From: Nitrospirota bacterium
GTDB taxonomy: Bacteria; Nitrospirota; CAKKRA01; 9FT-COMBO-42-15
Assembly (NCBI GenBank): GCA_023248415.1
Contig: JAHFEP010000079.1
Coordinates: 1 to 6,602 of the forward strand
DNA length: 6,602 nt
Reading direction: 5' to 3'
This document shows, piece by piece, positions 1-4,846 of the stretch. The notes under the pieces were generated by a model, which was given only the letters and a program-made list of their open reading frames with translations, did not search any database and was not told the DNA's origin. Position 1 is the stretch's first letter; every line of letters begins with the position of its first letter. A program made the position numbers and the translations under genes.

Positions 1-53
1 TTATCTGAACACCCTGCTTCTTTTAATAATGATATCTCTTTTTCAGATTCCAT
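1..53 (-). CDS. N-terminus of probable HD-domain protein (partial)
   Basis: This is the first 17 codons of a gene running off the left edge. It begins at an ATG (51-53) and reads MESEKEISLLKEAGCSD. The LLKEAGCS segment is what I would expect at the start of the small HD-domain phosphohydrolases of the TIGR00295 type, where a helix with 'LL.EAGCS..VI.HC' precedes the metal-binding HD motif. The HD motif itself would lie outside the window, so the assignment is an inference from the first residues only. The start is well supported: GAGG (63-66) lies 8 nt before the ATG, and a good promoter sits just upstream (82-109). Nothing else about its function can be seen. Confidence 0.55.
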   Translation of the reverse strand, partial: MESEKEISLLKEAGCSD

Positions 54-81
54 ATTCTAAACCTCATATATGAATACTCAT

Positions 82-109
82 TCTATACTTACAGTAATAT
101 GAGTGTCAA
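82..109 (-). promoter_or_regulatory. sigma70-type promoter for the HD-like gene
   Basis: On the minus strand a perfect -35 box TTGACA (104-109) is followed after 16 bp by TATAGA (82-87, 4/6 of consensus). Transcription would start near position 75, giving a leader of about 20 nt that contains the GAGG ribosome site of the gene starting at 53. Confidence 0.5.
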
Positions 110-242
110 GGCTATGGACTCAATTGTTCTATCTTTTATGTTTTCCTTGAAGCAGGCTTTGTAAGAGGTGTAGACCTGATCCTTCTTCCACTCAAGTATT
201 ATAACTTTACAATTTTATTATGAGGATATTTTCAAATTGATA

Positions 243-271
243 TTGCCTTCTCATTAAAATAAAAGTATAAT
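243..271 (+). promoter_or_regulatory. sigma70-type promoter for the brnT-like/CopG pair
   Basis: TTGCCT (243-248, 4/6) and a perfect TATAAT (266-271) are separated by exactly 17 bp. Initiation near 278 would give a leader of about 65 nt before the proposed start at 345. No clear operator palindrome was seen in the spacer. Confidence 0.5.
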
Positions 272-344
272 TAAATAAATCCTTTGCTTTAAGAAAGAAA
301 CAAAAAGTTAGCCATAGCGTGTTTAATATAAAGGGAGCATTCAA

Positions 345-635
345 CTGCCAATCACAATTGATGATATAATATGGCTGGATACAATAGTTGAAAAGATTGC
401 TTGGAAGCATAGCGTGCTTCGGCGCGAGGTTGAAGAAGTATTAACAGGCAACTGCAGGATATTCAAAAGAGAAAGCGGCAATATTGAAGGAGAAGACCTG
501 TACAATGCCCTTGGCAGGGCTGAAAGCGGGAGGTATCTTTCAGTATTTTTTATCAGAAAGCTTAATAACAAGGCCCTAATCATAACTGCAAGAGATATGA
601 ACAAAAGGGAGAGAATTAGATATGAAAAAAAGTAG
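345..635 (+). CDS. brnT: BrnT-family ribonuclease toxin, probable CTG start
   Basis: This gene codes for a 96-residue type II toxin of the BrnT family, which have a RelE-like fold and cleave RNA. Family hallmarks are in order: DDIIWL near the N-terminus, EKIAWKH (residues 16-22), a following EVEEVL (28-33), GEDLYNALGRAESGRYL (about 49-65) and ITARDM (80-85) before the basic tail. The only ordinary start in this frame is GTG at 414, which would delete the conserved DDIIWL and EKIAWKH segments. The frame is open back to a TAA at 324. CTG at 345 lies 7 nt after GGAG (334-337), so I take it as the start. ATC (351) and ATT (357) are other non-standard options. The gene overlaps its antitoxin gene by 14 nt. 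The toxin-first order is usual for BrnTA-type loci. The family call is firm; the exact start is an inference. Confidence 0.85.
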   Translation: MPITIDDIIWLDTIVEKIAWKHSVLRREVEEVLTGNCRIFKRESGNIEGEDLYNALGRAESGRYLSVFFIRKLNNKALIITARDMNKRERIRYEKK

Positions 636-861
636 GCGCAGAGGGATGACAATAACAGAGGCAAGCGACTATTTTGACGAACACGATATTTTTGAGTTTG
701 AAGATACAAAAGAAGTTTCAGACATTAACTTCAAACTGCAGAAAAAGAAATATGTTGGACTTGATATGGAGCTTTTCAAAAAAATCAGAAGCAAGGCAAA
801 AAAGCTCCATAAGAGTGAAGATATCCTTATTAAAGAATGGCTGATGGAGAAGGTAGGATAA
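622..861 (+). CDS. CopG/RHH-family antitoxin partner of the BrnT-like toxin
   Basis: This 79-residue protein is the likely antitoxin and autorepressor for the overlapping BrnT-like toxin. The N-terminal part (about 10-35) is acidic, with YFDEHDIFEFED, typical of the toxin-binding arm. The C-terminal half (about 42-77) has the ribbon-helix-helix pattern: a strand KKYVGLDM followed by two helices, LFKKIRSKAKKLHKSED and ILIKEWLMEK. It fits the CopG_antitoxin group seen beside BrnT genes rather than classical BrnA. The ATG at 622 is preceded by GGAGAG about 8 nt upstream and sits inside the toxin's last codons, so translation of the two is probably coupled. A weak terminator-like structure follows the stop codon. 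Confidence 0.85.
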   Translation: MKKSRRRGMTITEASDYFDEHDIFEFEDTKEVSDINFKLQKKKYVGLDMELFKKIRSKAKKLHKSEDILIKEWLMEKVG

Positions 862-877
862 AAAAACTTAATCTCTC

Positions 878-905
878 GCCGGATTATGTGTCTGCGGCTT
901 TTTTT
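878..905 (+). terminator. possible weak terminator after the BrnT/CopG pair
   Basis: GCCG (878-881) can pair with CGGC (895-898) and is followed by a run of seven T (899-905). The stem is only 4 bp with a 13-nt loop, so it is weak, but the position 17 nt after the antitoxin stop is right. An A tract at 860-866 could extend the pairing with the T tract. Confidence 0.35.
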
Positions 906-1057
906 ACTTTCTTCTTTGATTTTATAACAATTTTAAAAATGAATAATCAATTTTTATTAGAAGTGCAAAGTGTCAATAGATGAGGGACGCTATTATATGA
1001 GGGTTAATCGGCGGTATCGTATCTCCGCTTAACTTGGCGGTGTTGAAGCACTTTGTT

Positions 1058-1129
1058 GTATAACGTGCTGAAAAGCGTCTGGCGCTTAAGAGCAGGGTCT
1101 TTGGCGAAGGTGTTGTCAGCAGTTTTAAC
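1058..1129. repeat. 72-bp structured element with nested inverted repeats
   Basis: TGCTGA (1066-1071) pairs perfectly with TCAGCA (1116-1121). Immediately outside, GTATAAC (1058-1064) can partly pair with GTTTTAAC (1122-1129). Inside the loop, AAGCG (1073-1077) pairs with CGCTT (1083-1087) over a 5-nt loop, and CTT/AAG (1099-1101/1107-1109) can form a small third hairpin. AGCAC (1047-1051) with GTGCT (1065-1069) is a competing pairing. The layout resembles an integron attC site, but the right box does not fit the usual GTTRRRY, so the identity is open. A structured RNA or an operator cluster is equally possible. Confidence 0.4.
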
Positions 1130-1207
1130 AGAACCGTTACATTAACTCACTTCTAATAATTCAAGACACAACATTCTTTCCGTGTCTCTAACATAGCATT
1201 ATTTCTT

Positions 1208-1223
1208 ATATTTCAAGACCAGA
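1208..1223. repeat. 16-bp direct repeat, copy 1 (ATATTTCAAGACCAGA)
   Basis: The same 16 bases occur at 1315-1330, and similarity continues a few bases further (c-c-n-c-t). The last part plus GCC (AAGACCAGAGCC, 1215-1226) also occurs inverted at 6115-6126. The motif resembles the short dispersed sequences that flank REP-associated tyrosine transposases in related genomes; that link is recalled, not shown. Confidence 0.6.
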
Positions 1224-1230
1224 GCCACTC

Positions 1231-1272
1231 CAGACTTGCCCTTTCACTTTCAAATGTCAATAGGCAAGTCTG
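1231..1272. repeat. 10-bp perfect inverted repeat
   Basis: CAGACTTGCC (1231-1240) and GGCAAGTCTG (1263-1272) are exact reverse complements separated by 22 nt. There is no T tract next to it on either strand, so it is not a typical terminator. It lies between the two 16-bp direct repeats. Confidence 0.6.
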
Positions 1273-1314
1273 ACCCTCTTATCCCCCTTGATGCCTTCTC
1301 CTTTAGGGCTATTG

Positions 1315-1330
1315 ATATTTCAAGACCAGA
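1315..1330. repeat. 16-bp direct repeat, copy 2
   Basis: Identical to 1208-1223 in the same orientation, 107 bp away. It lies about 50 bp beyond the stop codon of the RelE-like toxin gene, inside the frame that stays open after that stop. Confidence 0.6.
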
Positions 1331-1381
1331 ACCTCTTATTCTTCCAACCAATGTCTTAACAATATCTGAAACTTCAAAATT

Positions 1382-1648
1382 TTATTTATATACATCGCCT
1401 CTGTAATCAATCGTATCCACATAAATTCTTCGCTCTTCAAAATTAACTTTTAGTATTATCCTTATTTTCCCAAATCGTATCCTGTGATATCCTTCCCACT
1501 TGCCCTTTAGCTTTTTTACATCTATGTTCTCGTTCACTCCTCTGAAATAATTAATAAATTTCTGCATCAGCAAAAGCAGCTTATCATCTTTTATATTTTC
1601 CTTTTTTACAAACTTGTCCGCCTGCCTGCTTACATCTACTTTCCACAT
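1382..1648 (-). CDS. RelE/ParE-family toxin
   Basis: This 88-residue protein is a type II toxin of the RelE/ParE superfamily, which act either as ribosome-dependent mRNA endonucleases or as gyrase poisons. The N-terminus WKVDVSRQADKFVKK gives the first strand and helix. The core is KLKGKWEGYHRIRFGKIRII (residues 46-65), with the paired arginines and the basic strand typical of the fold, followed by IYVDTIDYRGDVYK at the end. The GDVYK ending and the K-GKWEGYHR-R-GKIR-I string favour the RelE/HigB-like branch over ParE, but the target cannot be told from sequence. The start ATG lies 3 nt after the antitoxin stop, with GGAGG in the last codons of the antitoxin serving as ribosome site. The length is normal and no truncation is seen. 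Confidence 0.88.
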   Translation of the reverse strand: MWKVDVSRQADKFVKKENIKDDKLLLLMQKFINYFRGVNENIDVKKLKGKWEGYHRIRFGKIRIILKVNFEERRIYVDTIDYRGDVYK

Positions 1649-1651
1649 CCA

Positions 1652-1849
1652 CTAATCCTCCAGAATTAATGTCTTTACAGTTTCTTTTGAAGGCTTGCCG
1701 TAATTCCTTTCTATCTCCTTTTGTTCTTCATCAGAAACATAAGATGCGAATAATAATCTTATCCTCATTATTTCATCGTCCAGAGCATCTTTTACCGCTT
1801 CTTTTACTATTTCCTTTAGTTTGGTTTCATCTGCTATTTTAAGATTCAT
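1652..1849 (-). CDS. probable antitoxin for the RelE-like toxin
   Basis: This 65-residue protein precedes the RelE-like toxin with a 3-nt gap and is most likely its antitoxin. It is highly charged: residues 8-24 (ETKLKEIVKEAVKDALD) form a probable amphipathic helix, and the C-terminal half (about 38-65, SDEEQKEIERNYGKPSKETVK) is acidic and suited to wrapping the toxin. I do not recognise a defined DNA-binding domain such as RHH, AbrB or Xre, so the family is unassigned and the role comes mainly from position and size. GAGGAGG lies 8 nt before the ATG, a strong ribosome site, as expected if antitoxin must be made in excess. A palindrome-bearing promoter lies directly upstream. Confidence 0.75.
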   Translation of the reverse strand: MNLKIADETKLKEIVKEAVKDALDDEIMRIRLLFASYVSDEEQKEIERNYGKPSKETVKTLILED

Positions 1850-1881
1850 GCGCTTTGCCTCCTCTTTATTGATTTATGTTT

Positions 1882-1910
1882 ATTTTACCACTCTGCATAG
1901 CAGGTTGCAA
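1882..1910 (-). promoter_or_regulatory. promoter of the RelE-type TA pair with operator-like palindrome
   Basis: On the minus strand TTGCAA (1905-1910, 4/6) and TAAAAT (1882-1887, 5/6) are 17 bp apart. The spacer contains CTGC-ATA-GCAG (1893-1903), an 11-bp palindrome placed where a bound antitoxin would block RNA polymerase. Transcription would begin near 1875, about 25 nt before the antitoxin ATG. Confidence 0.55.
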
Positions 1911-1997
1911 TCATAAAACCCTCTGAAGGCTCAGGATTACCTGATAGATAATTATGCACTTATATTATTGAAGATGGCAGGAATTGAATAGGCCATT

Positions 1998-2015
1998 TAA
2001 AACCCTCCCAAGGGT
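1998..2015 (-). terminator. weak terminator-like hairpin after the orphan membrane operon
   Basis: On the minus strand ACCCT (2011-2015) pairs with AGGGT (2002-2006) across a 4-nt loop and is followed by a short T run (1998-2001). It is 79 nt beyond the stop of the small membrane protein gene. The T run is short, so efficiency is doubtful. Confidence 0.3.
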
Positions 2016-2093
2016 GGACAAGGTTTGCATCTAATGCGCCTGTCACCTTTTTTATATGATACTCATAACTTCTTCCAACAGTAAAAAATTTAA

Positions 2094-2360
2094 TTATTCG
2101 AGTACAGAAATTCCTAAATCCATTACAAAAATAATCTTTAGTTTCTGTATGAGAAAAAAATGTGTAATTGCATAGATAAAGATACTTAAAATAATACCTA
2201 AAGATATAAAAGTCTCAGCTTCTTTAAAAGAGTCTGGCAAGATATCAAATAACAGAAATAGAGTTACAAATCCAGGGATAACCCATCTTAAATAATCCTG
2301 AATATTTTCATAAGATATGTTAGAAAATGGTGTAGATTTATTAGATTTATTTATCATCAC
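2094..2360 (-). CDS. small two-helix membrane protein, unknown function
   Basis: This 88-residue protein has a polar N-terminus (residues 1-24) and two hydrophobic segments, about 27-41 (VIPGFVTLFLLFDIL) and 50-71 (ending ITHFFLI), joined by a short acidic loop. I do not recognise a family. It begins 9 nt after the stop of the FG-GAP gene, so it is probably co-transcribed with it. Upstream of the two possible ATGs (2360 and 2357) there is no good Shine-Dalgarno sequence. The protein ends soon after the second helix and may be a truncated version of a longer membrane protein: another minus frame stays open from 2214 to 1960 across its end. A real but hypothetical gene is the cautious reading. 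Confidence 0.55.
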   Translation of the reverse strand: MMINKSNKSTPFSNISYENIQDYLRWVIPGFVTLFLLFDILPDSFKEAETFISLGIILSIFIYAITHFFLIQKLKIIFVMDLGISVLE

Positions 2361-2369
2361 AGTTATTTT

Positions 2370-3443
2370 CTATAAAAGCCCATCACTCATAAACTTTCCT
2401 TTGATTTCCTTTAATTCTTTAAACTCAGGTTTTTCTCTTGTTCCTGTATTTAATAAAAGATAAATGCCAAAGGGTATAATATTATTTCGGTCAGGAGTTA
2501 GCCCCTCTTCAACTACCTCTTTGTTAGAAACAAGTAGGTCTATCTTTCCATCATCGTCCCAATCTAGAGCAATTACAGATGTTGGGCCTGGAAGTTTAAG
2601 TTCATTGTTGTTTACCTGAAGAGTTTGTGCCTTATTAAACTTAGGGGTTTTACTATCACCTTCATTTATAAATATATAAATCTTGCCATCTTTTGAGCCA
2701 CATAGCACATCAAACTTTCCGTCATCATTCCAATCAATAATAAATGGTGTTGCATTTCCAGTTACCTTAATGTCTGTTTTTATGCCATTTGATGGAAATT
2801 CTGGTTCAGAATCTTCATCGATATTGAGAAAAACAAAAACATTACCACTTCTATTCCCCACAACCAGATCCTTTTTCCCATCGCCATTCCAATCTACCAT
2901 AGCAGGAGAAGAATCAAAGCCAACATCTAAAGAACCGTTGTTTAATCTTATTGCAGGCGCAAATATTGGGTGTTTATTAGTACCCATATTAATAAAGACA
3001 GATATTTCACCAGATCCTTGACCTAGAACAAAATCCTTTTTACCGTCATTGTTCCAGTCTACTATGTATGGATCTATATTAATTATATCAAGAATAAAAG
3101 CATACTCCCACCACTTTATTACAAGATCTGAGATTATTTTTGGTTCATCAAACATGGGCTGGAGATTTGTTCCAGTATTAAGATAGACTAATACATGGCC
3201 TTTTGATACGATATAGCCCCTTGAGCCAATAATAATGTCCTTTTTCCCATCCTCATTCCAGTCAAAGGGCTTAATCTTTGTGTTGGGTGTAACTCCTTCC
3301 TTCTTCTGTATTTCCAAAATCTTTTCATCAGACATACCGCCCCTTTTCAATAATAACATCTCCTCGGCTGTCAGGGCATAGGCAGTTACGGCATAAATAA
3401 CAACGGCAAGTAGAACGGCTAACAGATAATAAAATCTTTTCAT
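2370..3443 (-). CDS. secreted FG-GAP/VCBS repeat protein
   Basis: This 357-residue protein has a signal peptide: basic MKRFYY, hydrophobic core to about residue 20, and an AYA cleavage site after residue 23. Residues 24-50 form a short helical region (EEMLLLKRGGMSDEKILEI). Then come five copies of a calcium-binding-type motif D-W-[ND]-x-D-G-K-x-D at residues 61-69, 129-137, 184-192, 237-245 and 294-302. Each is followed about 20-30 residues later by a strand and an [LI]N-x-GT-x-x-x-P-x-F type ending. This is the FG-GAP/VCBS pattern of beta-propeller blades, known from integrin alpha chains and many secreted bacterial proteins; a full propeller usually has seven blades, so five is short. Likely location is periplasm or cell surface; the ligand is unknown. 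GAGGAGG lies 5 nt before the ATG. It sits between two membrane-protein genes in one apparent operon. Confidence 0.85.
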   Translation of the reverse strand: MKRFYYLLAVLLAVVIYAVTAYALTAEEMLLLKRGGMSDEKILEIQKKEGVTPNTKIKPFDWNEDGKKDIIIGSRGYIVSKGHVLVYLNTGTNLQPMFDEPKIISDLVIKWWEYAFILDIINIDPYIVDWNNDGKKDFVLGQGSGEISVFINMGTNKHPIFAPAIRLNNGSLDVGFDSSPAMVDWNGDGKKDLVVGNRSGNVFVFLNIDEDSEPEFPSNGIKTDIKVTGNATPFIIDWNDDGKFDVLCGSKDGKIYIFINEGDSKTPKFNKAQTLQVNNNELKLPGPTSVIALDWDDDGKIDLLVSNKEVVEEGLTPDRNNIIPFGIYLLLNTGTREKPEFKELKEIKGKFMSDGLL

Positions 3444-3507
3444 AATCGCCTCCTCAACGAAAAGAAAAATACAGGTATATTTGATGGAATAAGTATTCTA
3501 TATAGCA

Positions 3508-3990
3508 TCAATTTCCTAAACAACTGATTAAACCGCAACGCGGTAATTTTATGTTTATAAGCAGATAAGTGGTGAACGCAAAAATAATTATCATGGTTGT
3601 TTGATAAAAGGGAATCAACCAATCGCTCTTTTTGCCACAATCCTGATTTATAAATATAAACAATCTTCCTTTTCCTATTAAATCTGCAAGAGCCATTTCT
3701 GAATTTTCGGCAATTGTTTTGTTCTTCTTATTAGCTCCGTAAACATAAGCTAAGAAGAGAATGGTAGTAATTGCCTGAATGGAGAAGGCTATACAAATGA
3801 TTGTTATAAATTTGCAATTATTTGGAAGCTGAACATCACCTTTATATACAGCAGCTACAGATAATACATAGAGAGAAATTGATGCTAAAAATATCTTCCA
3901 CTCATATTTGCGTCGTTCATCTAACTGAGACCTATGAATTTTTGATATATGTTTGAGGCCATCTAATATGTTACTTCTTCTGTCAGTCAT
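3508..3990 (-). CDS. three-helix membrane protein, unknown function
   Basis: This 160-residue protein starts with a charged cytoplasmic-looking segment (residues 1-31, rich in Arg/Lys, ending RRKYEWK). Three hydrophobic segments follow at about 32-49, 60-84 and 128-147. The loop 85-127 between helices 2 and 3 is polar and includes NKKNKTIAENSEMALADLIG. I do not recognise a family. GGAG lies about 6 nt before the ATG at 3990. The gene is the first of an apparent three-gene operon: 64 bp separate it from the FG-GAP gene, without a terminator. A role in anchoring or exporting that secreted protein is possible but unproven. An imperfect inverted repeat upstream (4020-4064) may be a control site. 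Confidence 0.7.
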   Translation of the reverse strand: MTDRRSNILDGLKHISKIHRSQLDERRKYEWKIFLASISLYVLSVAAVYKGDVQLPNNCKFITIICIAFSIQAITTILFLAYVYGANKKNKTIAENSEMALADLIGKGRLFIFINQDCGKKSDWLIPFYQTTMIIIFAFTTYLLINIKLPRCGLISCLGN

Positions 3991-4019
3991 AATAAGCTCC
4001 TTTTCCGCCTATAATTAAG

Positions 4020-4064
4020 TTAACTGCAAACCTTTGTCTAATAAAAACTGCGATTTGCAATTAA
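4020..4064. repeat. imperfect inverted repeat upstream of the membrane/FG-GAP operon
   Basis: TTAACTGCAAA (4020-4030) and TTTGCAATTAA (4054-4064) pair at 10 of 11 positions across 23 nt. An 8-bp palindrome AGTTAACT (4018-4025) overlaps the left arm. It ends about 30 bp before the ATG of the three-helix membrane protein, so it could be an operator. A TAGACA hexamer lies between the arms on the minus strand, but I found no good -10 box to go with it. Confidence 0.4.
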
Positions 4065-4090
4065 AGAGCCTGTTTTACTTTTAGGGCAGG

Positions 4091-4178
4091 TCACAGAGTC
4101 AAACCTTCCTTGTTCACAGCCTTGCCTTGACCATATAAATCCTCTAAAACCTTCTCCCCCGCCTTTACAGCAATATTC
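4091..4178 (-). pseudogene. decayed fragment of an S1C-type serine protease gene
   Basis: The plus-strand stretch 4141-4178 matches 4930-4967, inside the protease gene, at 32 of 38 positions by eye. Read on the minus strand it gives NIAVKAGEKVL, against NIAVKAGDKVL in that protease (residues 79-89). A TAG (4178-4180) lies directly before the match and a TGA (4091-4093) closes the frame 29 codons later; after KVL the two diverge. There is no start codon and no catalytic residue, so this is a relic of a second copy of the gene and not a functional unit. Confidence 0.7.
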
Positions 4179-4216
4179 TAAGCTTTAAAGATTACGAGGC
4201 CATTGAATATTTTCTG

Positions 4217-4238
4217 AAAAAAATTAAAGCAGTTTAAT
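4217..4238 (-). terminator. terminator-like hairpin at the end of the TumE-like gene
   Basis: ATTAAA (minus strand, 4233-4238) pairs with TTTAAT (4223-4228) around a CTGC loop and runs into seven T (4217-4223). The gene's TAA stop lies in the second arm. The stem is all A-T and therefore weak, but location and T tract fit a terminator for the protease/TA operon. Confidence 0.35.
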
Positions 4239-4559
4239 ATTTTTAAGAATCTCAAGGCTCTTTACAATAAAGCCCTCAATATCAATTTGTTCTGCAGCCG
4301 CATGATAGTCTGGATTTTCAAATGGATGCTCATGATAAAACCCGCCTTCTTTGTCTATTCCATAAATCCGCTCACCAGCAATCACTAAAGCCATATTTAT
4401 CTTCTCTTTTTTTGTATTTGCATAAATTTGAATAAAAGCATCTTGTGAAAAACCAATCCTTGAAATCAAGGTAATATCTGTAAAGTCTAAATATAAAGGC
4501 TTTAACCCGTATCTCCTTATGATGTCCTCTAATGTTAGAATGATGTTTTTAATTTCCAT
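4224..4559 (-). CDS. putative toxin, TumE/DUF6516-like
   Basis: This 111-residue protein overlaps the end of the preceding gene by 11 nt and has the layout of a toxin following its antitoxin. The N-terminal helix (7-19) is followed by strands around LISRIGFSQDAFIQIYAN (31-48) and INMALVIAGERIYGIDKEGG (54-73), then a histidine-rich segment YHEHPFENPDYH (75-86) and a C-terminal helix. A strand pair followed by a His-containing 'H-HPF-NP--H' stretch resembles the TumE/DUF6516 toxins, which also place conserved histidines late in a roughly 100-residue protein. The match is recalled and partial, so the family is tentative. The three histidines (76, 78, 86) are candidate catalytic or metal-binding residues. 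The ribosome site is weak (AAAAGAAG), suggesting coupling to the upstream gene. Confidence 0.55.
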   Translation of the reverse strand: MEIKNIILTLEDIIRRYGLKPLYLDFTDITLISRIGFSQDAFIQIYANTKKEKINMALVIAGERIYGIDKEGGFYHEHPFENPDYHAAAEQIDIEGFIVKSLEILKNIKLL

Positions 4560-4824
4560 TATCGGCTTCTTTTATCTTATTTATTTTCTCCTGTATGTAT
4601 TTAATGCCTTCTACAGCATGCTCCCAGTCCATGGCATCTTTTTCCACATCCCATGAGAAGCCCTTTTCTTTTACCATATTCTTCTTTTCAAATTCCTCAA
4701 AACTTAAGCCATATTTTTTCTTTAATCGCTCATCTGTGAGTCTGTATAAGACAAGCTTCTTTTCATATTCGCTCAATACAGCCTCTTTGAGTTCATTTTC
4801 TGGAATTAAATCAAGCAATTTCAT
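4549..4824 (-). CDS. putative antitoxin of the TumE-like pair
   Basis: This 91-residue charged, largely helical protein lies directly upstream of, and overlaps, the TumE-like gene. Residues 8-46 are predicted helix (ENELKEAVLSEYEKK and DERLKKKYGLSFEEFEKK). The segment KEKGFSWDVEKDAMDWEHAV (52-71) carries the spaced Trp/acidic pattern I associate with partners of small toxin-like genes, followed by a last helix to residue 87. No known DNA-binding fold is evident. The start is very well marked by GGAGGTGAT (4830-4838), a near-ideal Shine-Dalgarno sequence 5 nt before the ATG, much stronger than that of the downstream gene, as expected for an antitoxin made in excess. It begins 22 nt after the truncated protease gene, probably on the same transcript. 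Confidence 0.6.
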   Translation of the reverse strand: MKLLDLIPENELKEAVLSEYEKKLVLYRLTDERLKKKYGLSFEEFEKKNMVKEKGFSWDVEKDAMDWEHAVEGIKYIQEKINKIKEADNGN

Positions 4825-4846
4825 TTTAAATCACCTCCAGCCTCGT

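Larger units (their letters stand above)
862..1381. other. long intergenic region with repeats, no intact gene
   Basis: About 520 bp carry no convincing gene. The left part (about 1000-1130) is less AT-rich than its surroundings and contains nested inverted repeats (see 1058-1129). The right part holds two copies of a 16-bp direct repeat and a 10-bp perfect inverted repeat. On the minus strand the frame of the RelE-like toxin stays open beyond its TAA down to 1250. Together these look like debris of mobile or formerly coding DNA rather than a simple spacer. Confidence 0.6.

Noticed and set aside
311..416. CATAGCGTG occurring twice (314-322 and 408-416)
   Set aside because: Nine bases only; one copy is in coding sequence, and chance similarity is likely.
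341..709. 122-residue minus-strand open frame, hydrophobic and Ser/Leu-rich
   Set aside because: Lies opposite the BrnT/CopG pair, whose plus-strand products match known families; its composition is that of an antisense shadow.
1058..1129. tRNA-like fold
   Set aside because: About 72 nt with several hairpins, but no T-loop TTCGA, no proper anticodon arm and no acceptor pairing of tRNA type.
2683..3021. 112-residue plus-strand open frame
   Set aside because: Antisense to the FG-GAP repeats; its recurring SFQS/PFQS words are the complement of the DWN-DGK codons.
3440..3640. 66-residue minus-strand open frame
   Set aside because: Overlaps the end of the three-helix membrane protein in another frame and has no recognisable feature.
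4172..4237. Plus-strand open tail reading KDYEAIEYFLKKIKAV before TAA, resembling the end of a TPR-like protein
   Set aside because: Too short, no upstream open frame or start, and overlaps the protease relic and the hairpin at the toxin gene end.
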